Both the position numbers and the translations under genes were made by a program. A stretch of 64,000 nt of DNA from Pseudomonas bijieensis. Its GTDB lineage: Bacteria; Pseudomonadota; Gammaproteobacteria; Pseudomonadales; Pseudomonadaceae. Where the stretch lies: the NCBI RefSeq assembly GCF_013347965.1, contig NZ_CP048810.1, positions 2,790,001-2,854,000 of the forward strand, written 5' to 3'. Each line of letters opens with the position of its first letter. The first letter of the stretch is position 1. Positions 28,832 through 37,742 of this stretch are shown here, piece by piece. The notes beneath the pieces are model-generated. The model saw only the letters and a list, made by a program, of their open reading frames with translations, made no database searches and had not been told where the DNA came from.

Positions 28832-30547
28832 ATGCGCACCAGTCAATTTTTGCTCGCCACACAGAAAGAAACGCCTTCCGACGCCGTCGTGATCAGCCAT
28901 CAGTTGATGCTGCGTGCCGGCATGATCCGCAAACTCGCCTCGGGCCTGTACACCTGGCTGCCGATGGGCCTGCGGGTCATGCGCAAGGTGGAAGCCATCG
29001 TTCGCGAAGAGATGGACGCCGCCGGTTCCCTGGAAGTGTTGATGCCGGGCACCCAACCGGCCGAGCTGTGGCAGGAATCGGGGCGCTGGGAAGAGTACGG
29101 CCCTGAGCTGCTGCGCATCAAAGACCGTCACGGTCGCGACTTCTGTGCAGGCCCGACCCACGAAGAAGTGATCACCGACCTGATGCGCAACGAGTTGAGC
29201 AGCTACAAGCAGCTGCCGATCAACCTGTACCAGATCCAGACCAAGTTCCGTGACGAGATTCGTCCACGCTTCGGCCTGATGCGCGGTCGCGAATTCATCA
29301 TGAAGGACGCCTACTCGTTCCATACCGACCTGGCCTCGCTGCAAGTCACCTACGACCGCATGCACCAGGCGTATTGCAACGTGTTCACCCGCCTGGGCCT
29401 GAAATTCCGCCCGGTTGAAGCCGACAACGGCTCCATCGGCGGTGCCGGCTCCCACGAGTTCCACGTACTGGCCGAGTCCGGCGAAGACGACATCGTCTTC
29501 AGCAATGGCTCCGATTACGCCGCCAACATCGAGAAAGCCGAAGCCGTGCCGCGGGAAACCTCCCGCGCCGCGCCGACCGAAGAGCTGCGCCTGGTGGACA
29601 CTCCGAACGCCAAGACCATTGCCCAGTTGGTGGAAGGCCACAACCTGCCGATCGAACGGACCATCAAGACCCTGATCGTCCGCGCGGAAGAAGCCGGCAA
29701 GCTGATTGCCCTGATCATCCGTGGCGATCATGAGCTGAACGAAATCAAGGCCGCCAACCAGCCTGGCGTCGCCAGCCCGCTGGTCATGGCCACCGACGCC
29801 GAACTGCGCGACGCCATCGGCGCCGGTGCCGGTTCCCTCGGCCCGCTGAACCTGCCGCTGCCGATCATCATCGACCGCTCGGTGGCGTTGATGAGCGACT
29901 TCGCCATCGGTGCCAACATCGATGACAAGCACTATTTCGGCGTGAACTGGGAACGCGACCTGCCGGTGCCAACCGTCGCGGACCTGCGCAACGTCGTGGC
30001 CGGCGATCCGAGCCCGGACGGCAAGGGCACCCTGGAAATCAAGCGCGGCATCGAAGTCGGGCACATCTTCCAGCTGGGTAACAAGTACAGCAAGGCGATG
30101 AAGTGCGAAGTGCTGGGCGAGAACGGCAAGCCGGTCACCCTGGAAATGGGTTGCTATGGCATCGGCGTTTCCCGCGTGGTGGCAGCCGCCATCGAGCAGA
30201 ACAACGACGAGAAAGGCATCATCTGGAGCGACACACTGGCGCCTTTCCAGATTGCCTTGGTGCCGCTGCGCTATGAAACCGACCTGGTGCGTGAAGCCAC
30301 CGACAAGCTCTACGCCGAATTGACGGCCGCCGGCTTCGAAGTGCTGCTGGACGACCGCGACAAGAAAACCAGCCCCGGCATCAAGTTCGCGGACATGGAA
30401 CTGATCGGCATCCCCCATCGGATCGTCGTCAGTGACCGTGGCCTGGCCGAAGGCAACCTGGAATACAAGAGCCGCACCGAGGCCGAGCCGCAAGCGCTGC
30501 CGGTCGCCGACGTGCTGTCGTTCCTCCAGGCCCGTATCCGCCGCTGA
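28832..30547 (+). CDS. proS: Prolyl-tRNA synthetase
   Basis: 571 residues, bacterial type. Class II motifs: [21 protein letters not shown] at the N-terminus, motif 2 region [26 protein letters not shown], and motif 3 [18 protein letters not shown]. The insertion editing domain (roughly 220-400) and C-terminal anticodon-binding domain ([25 protein letters not shown]) are present. Essential for charging tRNA-Pro. Co-directional with the upstream ampG and the downstream lipoprotein gene. Confidence 0.97.
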   Translation: MRTSQFLLATQKETPSDAVVISHQLMLRAGMIRKLASGLYTWLPMGLRVMRKVEAIVREEMDAAGSLEVLMPGTQPAELWQESGRWEEYGPELLRIKDRHGRDFCAGPTHEEVITDLMRNELSSYKQLPINLYQIQTKFRDEIRPRFGLMRGREFIMKDAYSFHTDLASLQVTYDRMHQAYCNVFTRLGLKFRPVEADNGSIGGAGSHEFHVLAESGEDDIVFSNGSDYAANIEKAEAVPRETSRAAPTEELRLVDTPNAKTIAQLVEGHNLPIERTIKTLIVRAEEAGKLIALIIRGDHELNEIKAANQPGVASPLVMATDAELRDAIGAGAGSLGPLNLPLPIIIDRSVALMSDFAIGANIDDKHYFGVNWERDLPVPTVADLRNVVAGDPSPDGKGTLEIKRGIEVGHIFQLGNKYSKAMKCEVLGENGKPVTLEMGCYGIGVSRVVAAAIEQNNDEKGIIWSDTLAPFQIALVPLRYETDLVREATDKLYAELTAAGFEVLLDDRDKKTSPGIKFADMELIGIPHRIVVSDRGLAEGNLEYKSRTEAEPQALPVADVLSFLQARIRR

Positions 30548-30564
30548 CACCAGATAGAGACGTC

Positions 30565-31518
30565 ATGTTCAAGCGAAACACCTTAGGCCTCGGTGGCGCC
30601 GCCCTGTGCGGCGCCCTGCTGGTCAGCGGCTGTGCCAACCAGATGTCACAACGCAGCGAGCACGAAGAGCGGGTCGAGCGTAAATTGCTCGACCACAGCC
30701 TGCAGATCGACGTGGGCGAACCCAAGGTGCTCGACCTGCCCCAGCGGCGGGTGCGAATCAACGAGCAGAAGACCTTCGAAGTCACTGAGTTCGAGGTCAC
30801 GCGCCATTACGATCGCTACACGCCGTACCAACCCTGGCGGGAGATTTACGAAATCCCCTTGGGTGCCGTGGCCGTGGTGGCCGGTGTCGGCGCGAACGTG
30901 GTCAATGTGTTCGCCCTCGGCAGCCTGCCGGACACCGTGACCCGTGACTGGATCAGCTATGGTTTCGCCGGGCTCAACCCATTCATGAACGTCCCTTCCC
31001 ATGGTCGTGCCCAGCAGAACCTGGCGGGCATCGACGAAGTCCAGCGCGACAAGCGCACGGAACACTCGAGCCTGCCTTGGAGCGAACGCCCGGTGGAGGT
31101 CAAGGCCGCCCGGCAGACCTTCGAGCTGAGCACCGACCGTAACGGCGTGCTGCGCTTGAACCTGCTGGAAAGCCCGTTCGCCGAACAGGATCTGAGCCAG
31201 TTCGGCAAATTGCAGATCAGCGTGACGGATGCCCAGGACGAAGTGCACACCGACTCATCCCTGAGCATCAGCAGCACCTTGCGCAGCAAGCTGCTGGAAG
31301 CCCATGCGTTGATCTACGACGACCTGGAAGACGACGAAGTGAGCCAGTGGGTTCATCGAGTCAAGCGCCTGTCGGAGCTGGGACTGGAAGAAGAAGCCAG
31401 CGAACTGGAGCAGAGCCTGATCGAACTGACCCGCAATGATCCAGAGCTGCAAGCCGAATTCATGAAAGCGCTGACCAAGGATGGCGGGCGGCTGGTGGCG
31501 GATCCTGGCGTGAATTGA
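30565..31518 (+). CDS. Conserved hypothetical lipoprotein
   Basis: 317 residues. Signal peptide with lipobox LLVSGC23, then NQMSQRSEHEERVERKLLDHSL, a central segment with two hydrophobic stretches (IPLGAVAVVAGVGANVVNVFALG) and a C-terminal acidic helical region (YDDLEDDEVSQWVHRVKRLSELGLEEEASELEQ). No domain recognised. It starts 17 bases after proS and probably shares its transcript. A small hairpin follows. Confidence 0.75.
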   Translation: MFKRNTLGLGGAALCGALLVSGCANQMSQRSEHEERVERKLLDHSLQIDVGEPKVLDLPQRRVRINEQKTFEVTEFEVTRHYDRYTPYQPWREIYEIPLGAVAVVAGVGANVVNVFALGSLPDTVTRDWISYGFAGLNPFMNVPSHGRAQQNLAGIDEVQRDKRTEHSSLPWSERPVEVKAARQTFELSTDRNGVLRLNLLESPFAEQDLSQFGKLQISVTDAQDEVHTDSSLSISSTLRSKLLEAHALIYDDLEDDEVSQWVHRVKRLSELGLEEEASELEQSLIELTRNDPELQAEFMKALTKDGGRLVADPGVN

Positions 31519-31521
31519 AAT

Positions 31522-31540
31522 ACCTCCTGCGGCAGGAGGT
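31522..31540 (+). terminator. Weak hairpin after the lipoprotein gene
   Basis: ACCTCCTGCGGCAGGAGGT is a perfect inverted repeat with almost no loop, followed by TTGTGT rather than a T run. Possible terminator of the proS transcript. Confidence 0.4.
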
Positions 31541-31558
31541 TGTGTGAAGGAGAGACCT

Positions 31559-31625
31559 GTGGGAGCAGGGCTTGCCCGCGAGGGCGGTCTCAAGGATGCC
31601 ATCGCGAGCAAGCCTTGCTCCCACA
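31559..31625. repeat. REP inverted pair
   Basis: TGTGGGAGCAGGGCTTGCCC on the left and GCGAGCAAGCCTTGCTCCCA on the right. The two arms are a variant of the standard core and lie between the convergent lipoprotein and dinB genes. Confidence 0.8.
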
Positions 31626-31675
31626 GGATTCCCTTGCCACAAGGACCGCGCCAAGCAGGGCACTCATCGTCAGCC

Positions 31676-32737
31676 TCACCGTTCAAACAACTCCAACTGC
31701 TCGAACCCACCGCGCAAATCTTCCAACCGCACGCCTATCCCCAATAATCGCACCGGTTTACCACCGCGGTTGAACGCCTGGGTCAACAGCAATTGGTAAC
31801 TGCCCAGGTCCCGCCCCGCCCCAGCCTGCTCCAGAGTGGTCTGGGTGAAGTCGTGGAACTTCACTTTGACGAACGGCTTGCCCGGCCGATAACTGCTGTC
31901 GATCCGCGCCATGCGTCCGCTGAGGGTTTCCATCAGTTCCGGCAGCTTGTCTAGACAGCTCACCAGGTCGGGCAGGTCGACATCGTAGGTATTTTCCACA
32001 CTGATGGACTGCCGTCGGCTGTCGTTGTGCACCAGACGCTCATCGATCCCACGGGCCAGGCTCCAGAGCCGCTCACCGAAACTGCCGAATTCGCGCACCA
32101 GCGCCAACTTGTCCCATTGACGCAATTGCAGGCAATCGACGATACCAAGCCGGTTCAGCTTATCGGCGGTGACTTTTCCAACACCGTGGAGCTTGCTGAC
32201 CGGCAGGGCCGAGACGAAGTCCTCGACCTGGTCCGGGGTGATGACGAACAGGCCGTTGGGCTTTTTCCAGTCACTGGCGATCTTGGCCAGGAACTTGTTC
32301 GGCGCGACGCCTGCGGACACGGTGATGTGCAACTGGTTGGAAACGCGTCGGCGAATATCCTGGGCGATGCGGGTGGCGCTGCCACCGAAATGAGCGCTGG
32401 CGGAGACGTCCAGGTAAGCCTCGTCCAGCGACAGCGGCTCGATCAGGTCAGTGTAATCGCTGAAAATCGTATGAATTTCCCTCGACGCTTCCCTGTAGGC
32501 ATCCATTCGTGGCTTGACGATAGTGAGATCCGGACAGAGCTTCAACGCGTGACCGGAGGACATGGCCGAGCGTACGCCATAGGCACGAGCCTCATAATTA
32601 CAGGTGGCAATCACGCCCCGCCGATCCGCCGAACCACCCACCGCCAGGGGCTTGCCGGCCAGCCGCGGGTCATCGCGCATCTCGATAGCGGCATAGAAGC
32701 AGTCACAGTCGACGTGGATGATTTTACGTTGCGTCAT
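31676..32737 (-). CDS. dinB: DNA polymerase IV
   Basis: 353-residue Y-family polymerase. Catalytic acidic residues in IIHVDCDCFYAAIEMRDDP and PLSLDEAYLDVS; palm/finger region GVIATCNYEARAYGVRSAM; helix-hairpin-helix region VSKLHGVGKVTADKLNRLGI; little-finger domain; and the C-terminal clamp-binding peptide QLELF. Error-prone translesion synthesis. A LexA box lies 50 bases upstream of the start, supporting SOS induction. Confidence 0.97.
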   Translation of the reverse strand: MTQRKIIHVDCDCFYAAIEMRDDPRLAGKPLAVGGSADRRGVIATCNYEARAYGVRSAMSSGHALKLCPDLTIVKPRMDAYREASREIHTIFSDYTDLIEPLSLDEAYLDVSASAHFGGSATRIAQDIRRRVSNQLHITVSAGVAPNKFLAKIASDWKKPNGLFVITPDQVEDFVSALPVSKLHGVGKVTADKLNRLGIVDCLQLRQWDKLALVREFGSFGERLWSLARGIDERLVHNDSRRQSISVENTYDVDLPDLVSCLDKLPELMETLSGRMARIDSSYRPGKPFVKVKFHDFTQTTLEQAGAGRDLGSYQLLLTQAFNRGGKPVRLLGIGVRLEDLRGGFEQLELFER

Positions 32738-32786
32738 AAAGAAGCGGAGTGTGCGACGAATCGGGTCACCAGTATCGCACTCGCAC

Positions 32787-32802
32787 CTGTATATAGCACC
32801 AG
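32787..32802 (-). promoter_or_regulatory. LexA box upstream of dinB
   Basis: CTGTATATAGCACCAG, a CTG-N10-CAG element with TATATA in the left half, 50 bases before the dinB start. Confidence 0.75.
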
Positions 32803-32978
32803 TAGTTTGAAAGATCCTTCGCTCAGTAAGGAAAGCGCCTACATAAATTTATTTATTCAATCGCAGCGAATCATCCGATAGAGCGCCAGCCCTTGCCAGG
32901 CCTGCGTCACAGCGCTGTCACAATGCCCTTTACCAAGTCTAAGCGCTTGAAGCGGAACAGGTTTTTATGACGCCGGGG

Positions 32979-33006
32979 TTGACAGCAAGGCGATCCTCTG
33001 TAGAAT
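32979..33006 (+). promoter_or_regulatory. Promoter of first initiator tRNA
   Basis: TTGACA at 32979-32984 and TAGAAT at 33001-33006 with a 16-base spacer, followed by the GC-rich CGCC discriminator typical of stable RNA promoters. The tRNA begins 14 bases downstream. Confidence 0.8.
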
Positions 33007-33019
33007 GCCGCCACACAGA

Positions 33020-33096
<77 letters not shown>

Positions 33097-33108
33097 AACA
33101 TCAAGAAA

Positions 33109-33134
33109 GGCTACTCGAGAGAGTGGCCTTTTTT
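33109..33134 (+). terminator. Terminator of first initiator tRNA
   Basis: Stem GGCTACTC/GAGTGGCC (one T-G wobble) with GAGA loop followed by a T run, 12 bases after the tRNA CCA. Confidence 0.85.
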
Positions 33135-33286
33135 GTGCGTGCTCGTTTTTGACTACATGATCAGAGAGTCGCCGCCTGCGCCCCTTCACGCCCCCCCAAG
33201 TTGTAGGACAATTCCCTTACATTCCGAGCATTTAGGAAGACCAGGTGTGGATCGCTCGTTTATTTGGCCCCATCGCCTTTTAACGG

Positions 33287-33314
33287 TTGACACTCGGGCG
33301 TTCGCCTGTAGAAT
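33287..33314 (+). promoter_or_regulatory. Promoter of second initiator tRNA
   Basis: TTGACA at 33287-33292 and TAGAAT at 33309-33314 with a 16-base spacer; from TAGAAT onward it is the same as the copy 1 promoter. Confidence 0.8.
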
Positions 33315-33327
33315 GCCGCCACACAGA

Positions 33328-33404
<77 letters not shown>

Positions 33405-33416
33405 AATATCAAGAAA

Positions 33417-33442
33417 GGCTGCTCGAAAGAGTGGCCTTTTTT
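33417..33442 (+). terminator. Terminator of second initiator tRNA
   Basis: Stem GGCTGCTC/GAGTGGCC with GAAA loop and six T; a near copy of the terminator after copy 1. Confidence 0.85.
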
Positions 33443-33555
33443 GTGTCTGGCGAAAAAGACTTCATTACAAATGTTTTGTAATTATTTTCTGCCGCAGGGA
33501 TTGGTAACTTGGCTGGATACCCCCATCCTGTCGCGCATAGCTCAAGAGGTGATTG

Positions 33556-36198
33556 ATGCGCGCCCACTCGTCTGACCCGCAAGACTCCGCTACTGCGACA
33601 CAACCGATCAAGGCCGAGCGACTGCGTTGGCTGGATCGGATCAGCCAGTACCGCCAGCCCATCGGCCTCGCCGTCACGCTGCTGCTGTTTGCGATTGCAT
33701 TGATTGCCTGCCGCCACCTGCTGAGCGAGCTCGATCTGTACGCCCTGCACGACTCTATTCTGGAGGTGCCCCGGCCAGCCCTGCTCGGTGCGATCGCCGC
33801 CACGGTGGCCGGTTTCATCATTCTCCTGGGCTACGAATGGTCCGCCAGCCGTTACGCCGGAGTGACGCTGCCACCACAAACCATGGTCCTGGGCGGATTC
33901 ACCGCGTTCGCCATCGGCAATGCCATTGGCCTGTCACTGCTGTCGGGCGGTTCGGTGCGCTACCGCCTGTATGCGCGTCATGGCCTGGGGGCCTCGGATG
34001 TCGCCCACATGACGCTGTTCGCCAGCCTGTCCCTGGGCTGCGCGTTGCCGCCGCTGGCGGCCCTGGCGACGCTCAGCAACCTGCCCGCCGCGTCCGCTGC
34101 GCTGCACCTGCCTGCGACTTTGCTGGGGGCCATTTCCGTGGCGGTGCTGCTGCTCACCAGCGTGTTGGCCATCGGTATTTACCGCCGGCGCCTGCCGGAA
34201 CAGCCTCATCGGGACAGCCTGCTGGTCAAGGCCGGGCGCCGCACACTGCGCCTGCCGGGCCGACGCCTGACCTTCCTGCAACTGGTGATCACCGCGCTGG
34301 ACGTCGCCGCCGCCGCCACCGTGTTGTATCTGTTGCTGCCCGAGGCGCCGCCGTTCGGCGCTTTCCTGCTGGTGTACCTGCTGGCACTGGCCGCCGGGGT
34401 GCTCAGCCATGTACCGGGCGGTGTCGGCGTGTTCGAAGCGATCCTGCTGGCCGCGTTTGCCGACAAACTCGGCGCCGCCCCACTGGCCGCCGCGCTGTTG
34501 CTGTATCGCTTGATCTACGTGCTGCTGCCGATGCTGGTGGCTTGCGTATTGCTGCTGATCAATGAAGCGCAACGGCTGTTCCAGACGCGCCAGACCCTGC
34601 GGGCGGCGTCGGGCCTCGCGGCACCGATCCTGGCAGTGCTGGTGTTCCTCTCGGGCGTGGTGCTGCTGTTTTCCGGGGTGACACCAGAAATCGACACCCG
34701 CCTGGAGCACATCGGTTTCCTGATCCCTCATCGGCTGGTCGACGCTTCGCACTTCGGCGCCAGCCTGGTGGGCGTGTTGTGCCTGTTGCTCGCCCAGGGG
34801 CTGCGTCGCCGCCTGTCGGCGGCCTGGATGCTGACCACCATTTTGCTGCTGGTGGGCGCCCTGCTCTCCCTACTCAAGGGTTTTGACTGGGAAGAAGCCA
34901 CGTTGCTGACGCTGACGGCCTCCCTGCTGGCGGTATTCCGGCGCTCCTTCTATCGTCCGAGTCGCCTGACCGAGCTGCCGTTTTCCCCACTGTTCCTGAT
35001 CGCCAGCCTTTGCGTGCTTGGCGCGTCGATCTGGCTGTTGCTGTTTGCTTACCAGGACGTGCCCTACAGCCATCAACTCTGGTGGCAGTTCACCCTCGAC
35101 GCCGACGCCCCTCGTGGCCTGCGCTCGCTGCTGGGGGCGGCAGTGCTGCTGGTGGTGGTGTCCCTGACCTGGCTGCTGCGCACCGCCCGGCCGGTGATCC
35201 ATTTGCCGACCGCAGAAGAACTGGAGCGGGCCAAGACGATCCTCATGGCGTCTTCGCAACCCGACGGTGGCCTGGCCCTGACCGGTGACAAGGCATTGCT
35301 GTTTCACCCCAACGACGAAGCCTTCCTGATGTATGCCCGCCGTGGTCGCAGCCTGGTGGCGTTGTATGACCCTATCGGGCCAACCCAACAACGGGCCGAA
35401 ATGATCTGGCAGTTCCGTGACCTGTGTGACATCCACCATGCCCGCCCGGTGTTCTACCAGGTGCGTGCCGAGAACCTGCCGTACTACATGGACATCGGCC
35501 TGACAGCCATCAAGCTGGGCGAGGAAGCACGGGTCGACCTCAAGCGTTTCGATCTCGAAGCCAAGGGCAAAGAGATGAAGGACTTGCGTTACACCTGGAA
35601 CCGCGGCACCCGTGACGGGCTTTCGCTGGAGATCCACGAACCGGGCCAGGCACCGATGGATGAGCTCAAGGTCATTTCCGATGCCTGGCTGACCGGCAAG
35701 AACGTGCGCGAGAAAGGTTTTTCCCTGGGCCGTTTCAGCGACGACTACCTCAAGCACTTTCGTATCGCGGTGATTCGATTCGAAGGCCGCCCGGTCGCAT
35801 TCGCCAACCTGCTGGAGACCCACAGCCATGATCTGGCCAGCCTCGACCTGATGCGCGCCCACCCCGAAGCCCCGAAGCTGACCATGGAGTTCATGATGGT
35901 CGGCCTCATCCAACACTATAAGAACCATGACTATGCCCGCTTCAGCCTGGGCATGGTCCCACTGTCGGGCCTGCAGCCGCGTCGTGGCGCGCCGCTGACC
36001 CAGCGCCTAGGCTCGATGGTGTTCCGCCGTGGCGAGCAGCTCTACAACTTCCAGGGGCTGCGCCGCTTCAAAGATAAATTCCAGCCTGACTGGGAACCTC
36101 GTTACATGGCCGTGCCCGCCGGACTCGATCCGCTGGTGGCGCTGGCCGATACTGCCGCCCTGATTGCAGGCGGCCTGACTGGACTGGTGAAACGCTGA
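33556..36198 (+). CDS. mprF: Bifunctional lysylphosphatidylglycerol synthase/flippase MprF
   Basis: 880 residues from ATG 33556 with AGAGGTG in front. The N-terminal ~550 residues form a long series of membrane helices (lipid flippase domain with GGSVRYRLYARHGL and HVPGGVGVFEAILLAAF), and the C-terminal ~330 residues are the GNAT-like aminoacyl-PG synthase (DGGLALTGDKALLFHPND, FLMYARRGRSLVALYDPIGP, GFSLGRFSDDYL, LVGLIQHY-type region). Adds lysine or alanine from aminoacyl-tRNA to phosphatidylglycerol, lowering surface charge and raising resistance to cationic peptides. Its stop overlaps the start of the AcvB/VirJ-like gene. Confidence 0.93.
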   Translation: MRAHSSDPQDSATATQPIKAERLRWLDRISQYRQPIGLAVTLLLFAIALIACRHLLSELDLYALHDSILEVPRPALLGAIAATVAGFIILLGYEWSASRYAGVTLPPQTMVLGGFTAFAIGNAIGLSLLSGGSVRYRLYARHGLGASDVAHMTLFASLSLGCALPPLAALATLSNLPAASAALHLPATLLGAISVAVLLLTSVLAIGIYRRRLPEQPHRDSLLVKAGRRTLRLPGRRLTFLQLVITALDVAAAATVLYLLLPEAPPFGAFLLVYLLALAAGVLSHVPGGVGVFEAILLAAFADKLGAAPLAAALLLYRLIYVLLPMLVACVLLLINEAQRLFQTRQTLRAASGLAAPILAVLVFLSGVVLLFSGVTPEIDTRLEHIGFLIPHRLVDASHFGASLVGVLCLLLAQGLRRRLSAAWMLTTILLLVGALLSLLKGFDWEEATLLTLTASLLAVFRRSFYRPSRLTELPFSPLFLIASLCVLGASIWLLLFAYQDVPYSHQLWWQFTLDADAPRGLRSLLGAAVLLVVVSLTWLLRTARPVIHLPTAEELERAKTILMASSQPDGGLALTGDKALLFHPNDEAFLMYARRGRSLVALYDPIGPTQQRAEMIWQFRDLCDIHHARPVFYQVRAENLPYYMDIGLTAIKLGEEARVDLKRFDLEAKGKEMKDLRYTWNRGTRDGLSLEIHEPGQAPMDELKVISDAWLTGKNVREKGFSLGRFSDDYLKHFRIAVIRFEGRPVAFANLLETHSHDLASLDLMRAHPEAPKLTMEFMMVGLIQHYKNHDYARFSLGMVPLSGLQPRRGAPLTQRLGSMVFRRGEQLYNFQGLRRFKDKFQPDWEPRYMAVPAGLDPLVALADTAALIAGGLTGLVKR

Positions 36199-37487
36199 TG
36201 ATGCAACGCTCCTGGCGATACGTAGTGGCCGCCCTGCTGGTGCTGGCGGTGATTCTCGGTGGCGGTTACTGGTACTGGAACCGCCCGGCCCCGCAACCCA
36301 CCCTGGAACAACTGGCGCCCGCCGACGGCGTGGCAATGACCCGGGTCATCCCTGGCACCAAGCCACGTGCCCAGGTGCTGGTGGCGGTCAATGAAGACCA
36401 GAAGCTCAGCGACACCCAATTGACGACCCTCAGCCGCAGCGGCTCGGCACAGATCGTCCAGGTGATCCTGCCCAAGGACTGCATGCTGCAAGGCCGCGCC
36501 CTGCAAGCGGGCCTGCGGCAGCTCCAGGGGCCGGCCACGCTGGTTAGCGGCATCGGCCCTGGCGCCGTGCTGGCCTGGCGCTGGCTGGCCGAGCAGAAAG
36601 ACGACAAGGCCAAGGCCGTTTCGGTGGACCTGGCCCTGGAAAAACCCGGCTGCACGCACTTGCTGCCCAAAAGCGCGGCCCATGGCCACTGGCTGGTGGC
36701 GTGGAACGATAACCCTGACGACACCAGCGCCGGTTTCGTACGGGATCAGAAAAATGCCGAAACCAGCATCAGCGACTACGACATCAACCTGCCGCAAGTG
36801 CTGAACAACGAACTGCGCAAGATCCTGGTAGGCGCCGACAAGGGCAAGGGTGGCCTGAGCATCCCGGTGGTGGAAGTCCCAGCCAGCCAGGCGCGGGACA
36901 CCGTAACCCTGTTCCTCTCCGGCGACGGTGGCTGGCGTGACCTGGACCGCGACGTGGCCGATGAAATGGCCAAGATCGGCTACCCAGTGGTCGGTATCGA
37001 CACCCTGCGCTACTACTGGCAGCACAAGAGCCCTGAGCAGAGCGCGGTCGACCTGGCCGAACTGATGCAGCACTACCGTCAGATCTGGGGCACCAAGCGC
37101 TTCATCCTGACCGGCTACTCCTTCGGCGCCGACGTGCTGCCGGCCATCTACAATCGCCTGCCAGCCACCGAACAACAGCGGGTCGATGCGATCATCCTGC
37201 TGGCCTTCGCCCGCACCGGCAGCTTCGAGATCGAAGTCGAAGGCTGGCTCGGCAACGCCGGCACCGAGGCGGCCACCGGCCCGGAAATGGCCAAGCTGCC
37301 TGCCGAGAAAGTGGTGTGCATCTATGGCGGCGAAGAGGCTGACGAAAGCGGTTGCACCGACAAGACCGCCGTGGGCGAAGCCATCAAACTGCCCGGCGGC
37401 CACCACTTTGACGAAAACTACCCGGCCCTGGCCAAGCGCCTGATCGATGAGATCAACAAGCGCCAGAGCAAGCCTGCCGACCAGTGA
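36198..37487 (+). CDS. AcvB/VirJ-family periplasmic alpha/beta hydrolase
   Basis: 429 residues. N-terminal membrane anchor or signal (WRYVVAALLVLAVILGGGYWYW), then a VirJ domain with VTLFLSGDGGWRDLDRDVADEMAKIG and nucleophile elbow ILTGYSFGADVLP; the C-terminal His lies in LPGGHHFDENY. It overlaps mprF by one base. In Agrobacterium and Rhizobium, AcvB-like proteins encoded beside the lysyl-PG synthase hydrolyse aminoacyl-PG, so this one probably reverses or tunes MprF action. Confidence 0.88.
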   Translation: MMQRSWRYVVAALLVLAVILGGGYWYWNRPAPQPTLEQLAPADGVAMTRVIPGTKPRAQVLVAVNEDQKLSDTQLTTLSRSGSAQIVQVILPKDCMLQGRALQAGLRQLQGPATLVSGIGPGAVLAWRWLAEQKDDKAKAVSVDLALEKPGCTHLLPKSAAHGHWLVAWNDNPDDTSAGFVRDQKNAETSISDYDINLPQVLNNELRKILVGADKGKGGLSIPVVEVPASQARDTVTLFLSGDGGWRDLDRDVADEMAKIGYPVVGIDTLRYYWQHKSPEQSAVDLAELMQHYRQIWGTKRFILTGYSFGADVLPAIYNRLPATEQQRVDAIILLAFARTGSFEIEVEGWLGNAGTEAATGPEMAKLPAEKVVCIYGGEEADESGCTDKTAVGEAIKLPGGHHFDENYPALAKRLIDEINKRQSKPADQ

Positions 37488-37508
37488 CCTGATGCAGGCT
37501 TAACGAGA

Positions 37509-37544
37509 AGCCCCTGCAGCCTTTACGGATGCAAGGGCTTTTTT
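37509..37544 (+). terminator. Terminator of the mprF-acvB operon
   Basis: AGCCCCTGCA/TGCAAGGGCTT stem with one mismatch followed by a run of T, 22 bases after the stop. Confidence 0.85.
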
Positions 37545-37570
37545 GTGGTCGTTCGATTTGCACATACCCC

Positions 37571-37660
37571 TGTGGGAGCGAGCCTGCTCGCGATGACGGC
37601 AGCACAGTCAACATCACCGTCAACTGACCCTCAGCTATCGCGAGCAGGCTCGCTCCCACA
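37571..37660. repeat. REP inverted pair
   Basis: TGTGGGAGCGAGCCTGCTCG and its inverted copy GCGAGCAGGCTCGCTCCCAC about 35 bases apart, between the two convergent terminators. Confidence 0.88.
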
Positions 37661-37695
37661 AGGATTCATTAGCATCTTACATTTGGGTCGCCCAC

Positions 37696-37730
37696 AAAAA
37701 AGCCCCCGCCGCCGCAAGGCAACGGGGGCT
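37696..37730 (-). terminator. Terminator of kup
   Basis: On the minus strand, stem AGCCCCCGTTGCC/GGCGGCGGGGGCT with a TTGC loop and a T run, ending 13 bases after the kup stop. Confidence 0.85.
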
Positions 37731-37742
37731 TCTTGCCCAGGC

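Noticed and set aside
27340..29106. Long plus-strand open frame across ampG and proS
   Set aside because: Shadow of ampG in another frame; Arg/Pro/His-rich and without any domain.
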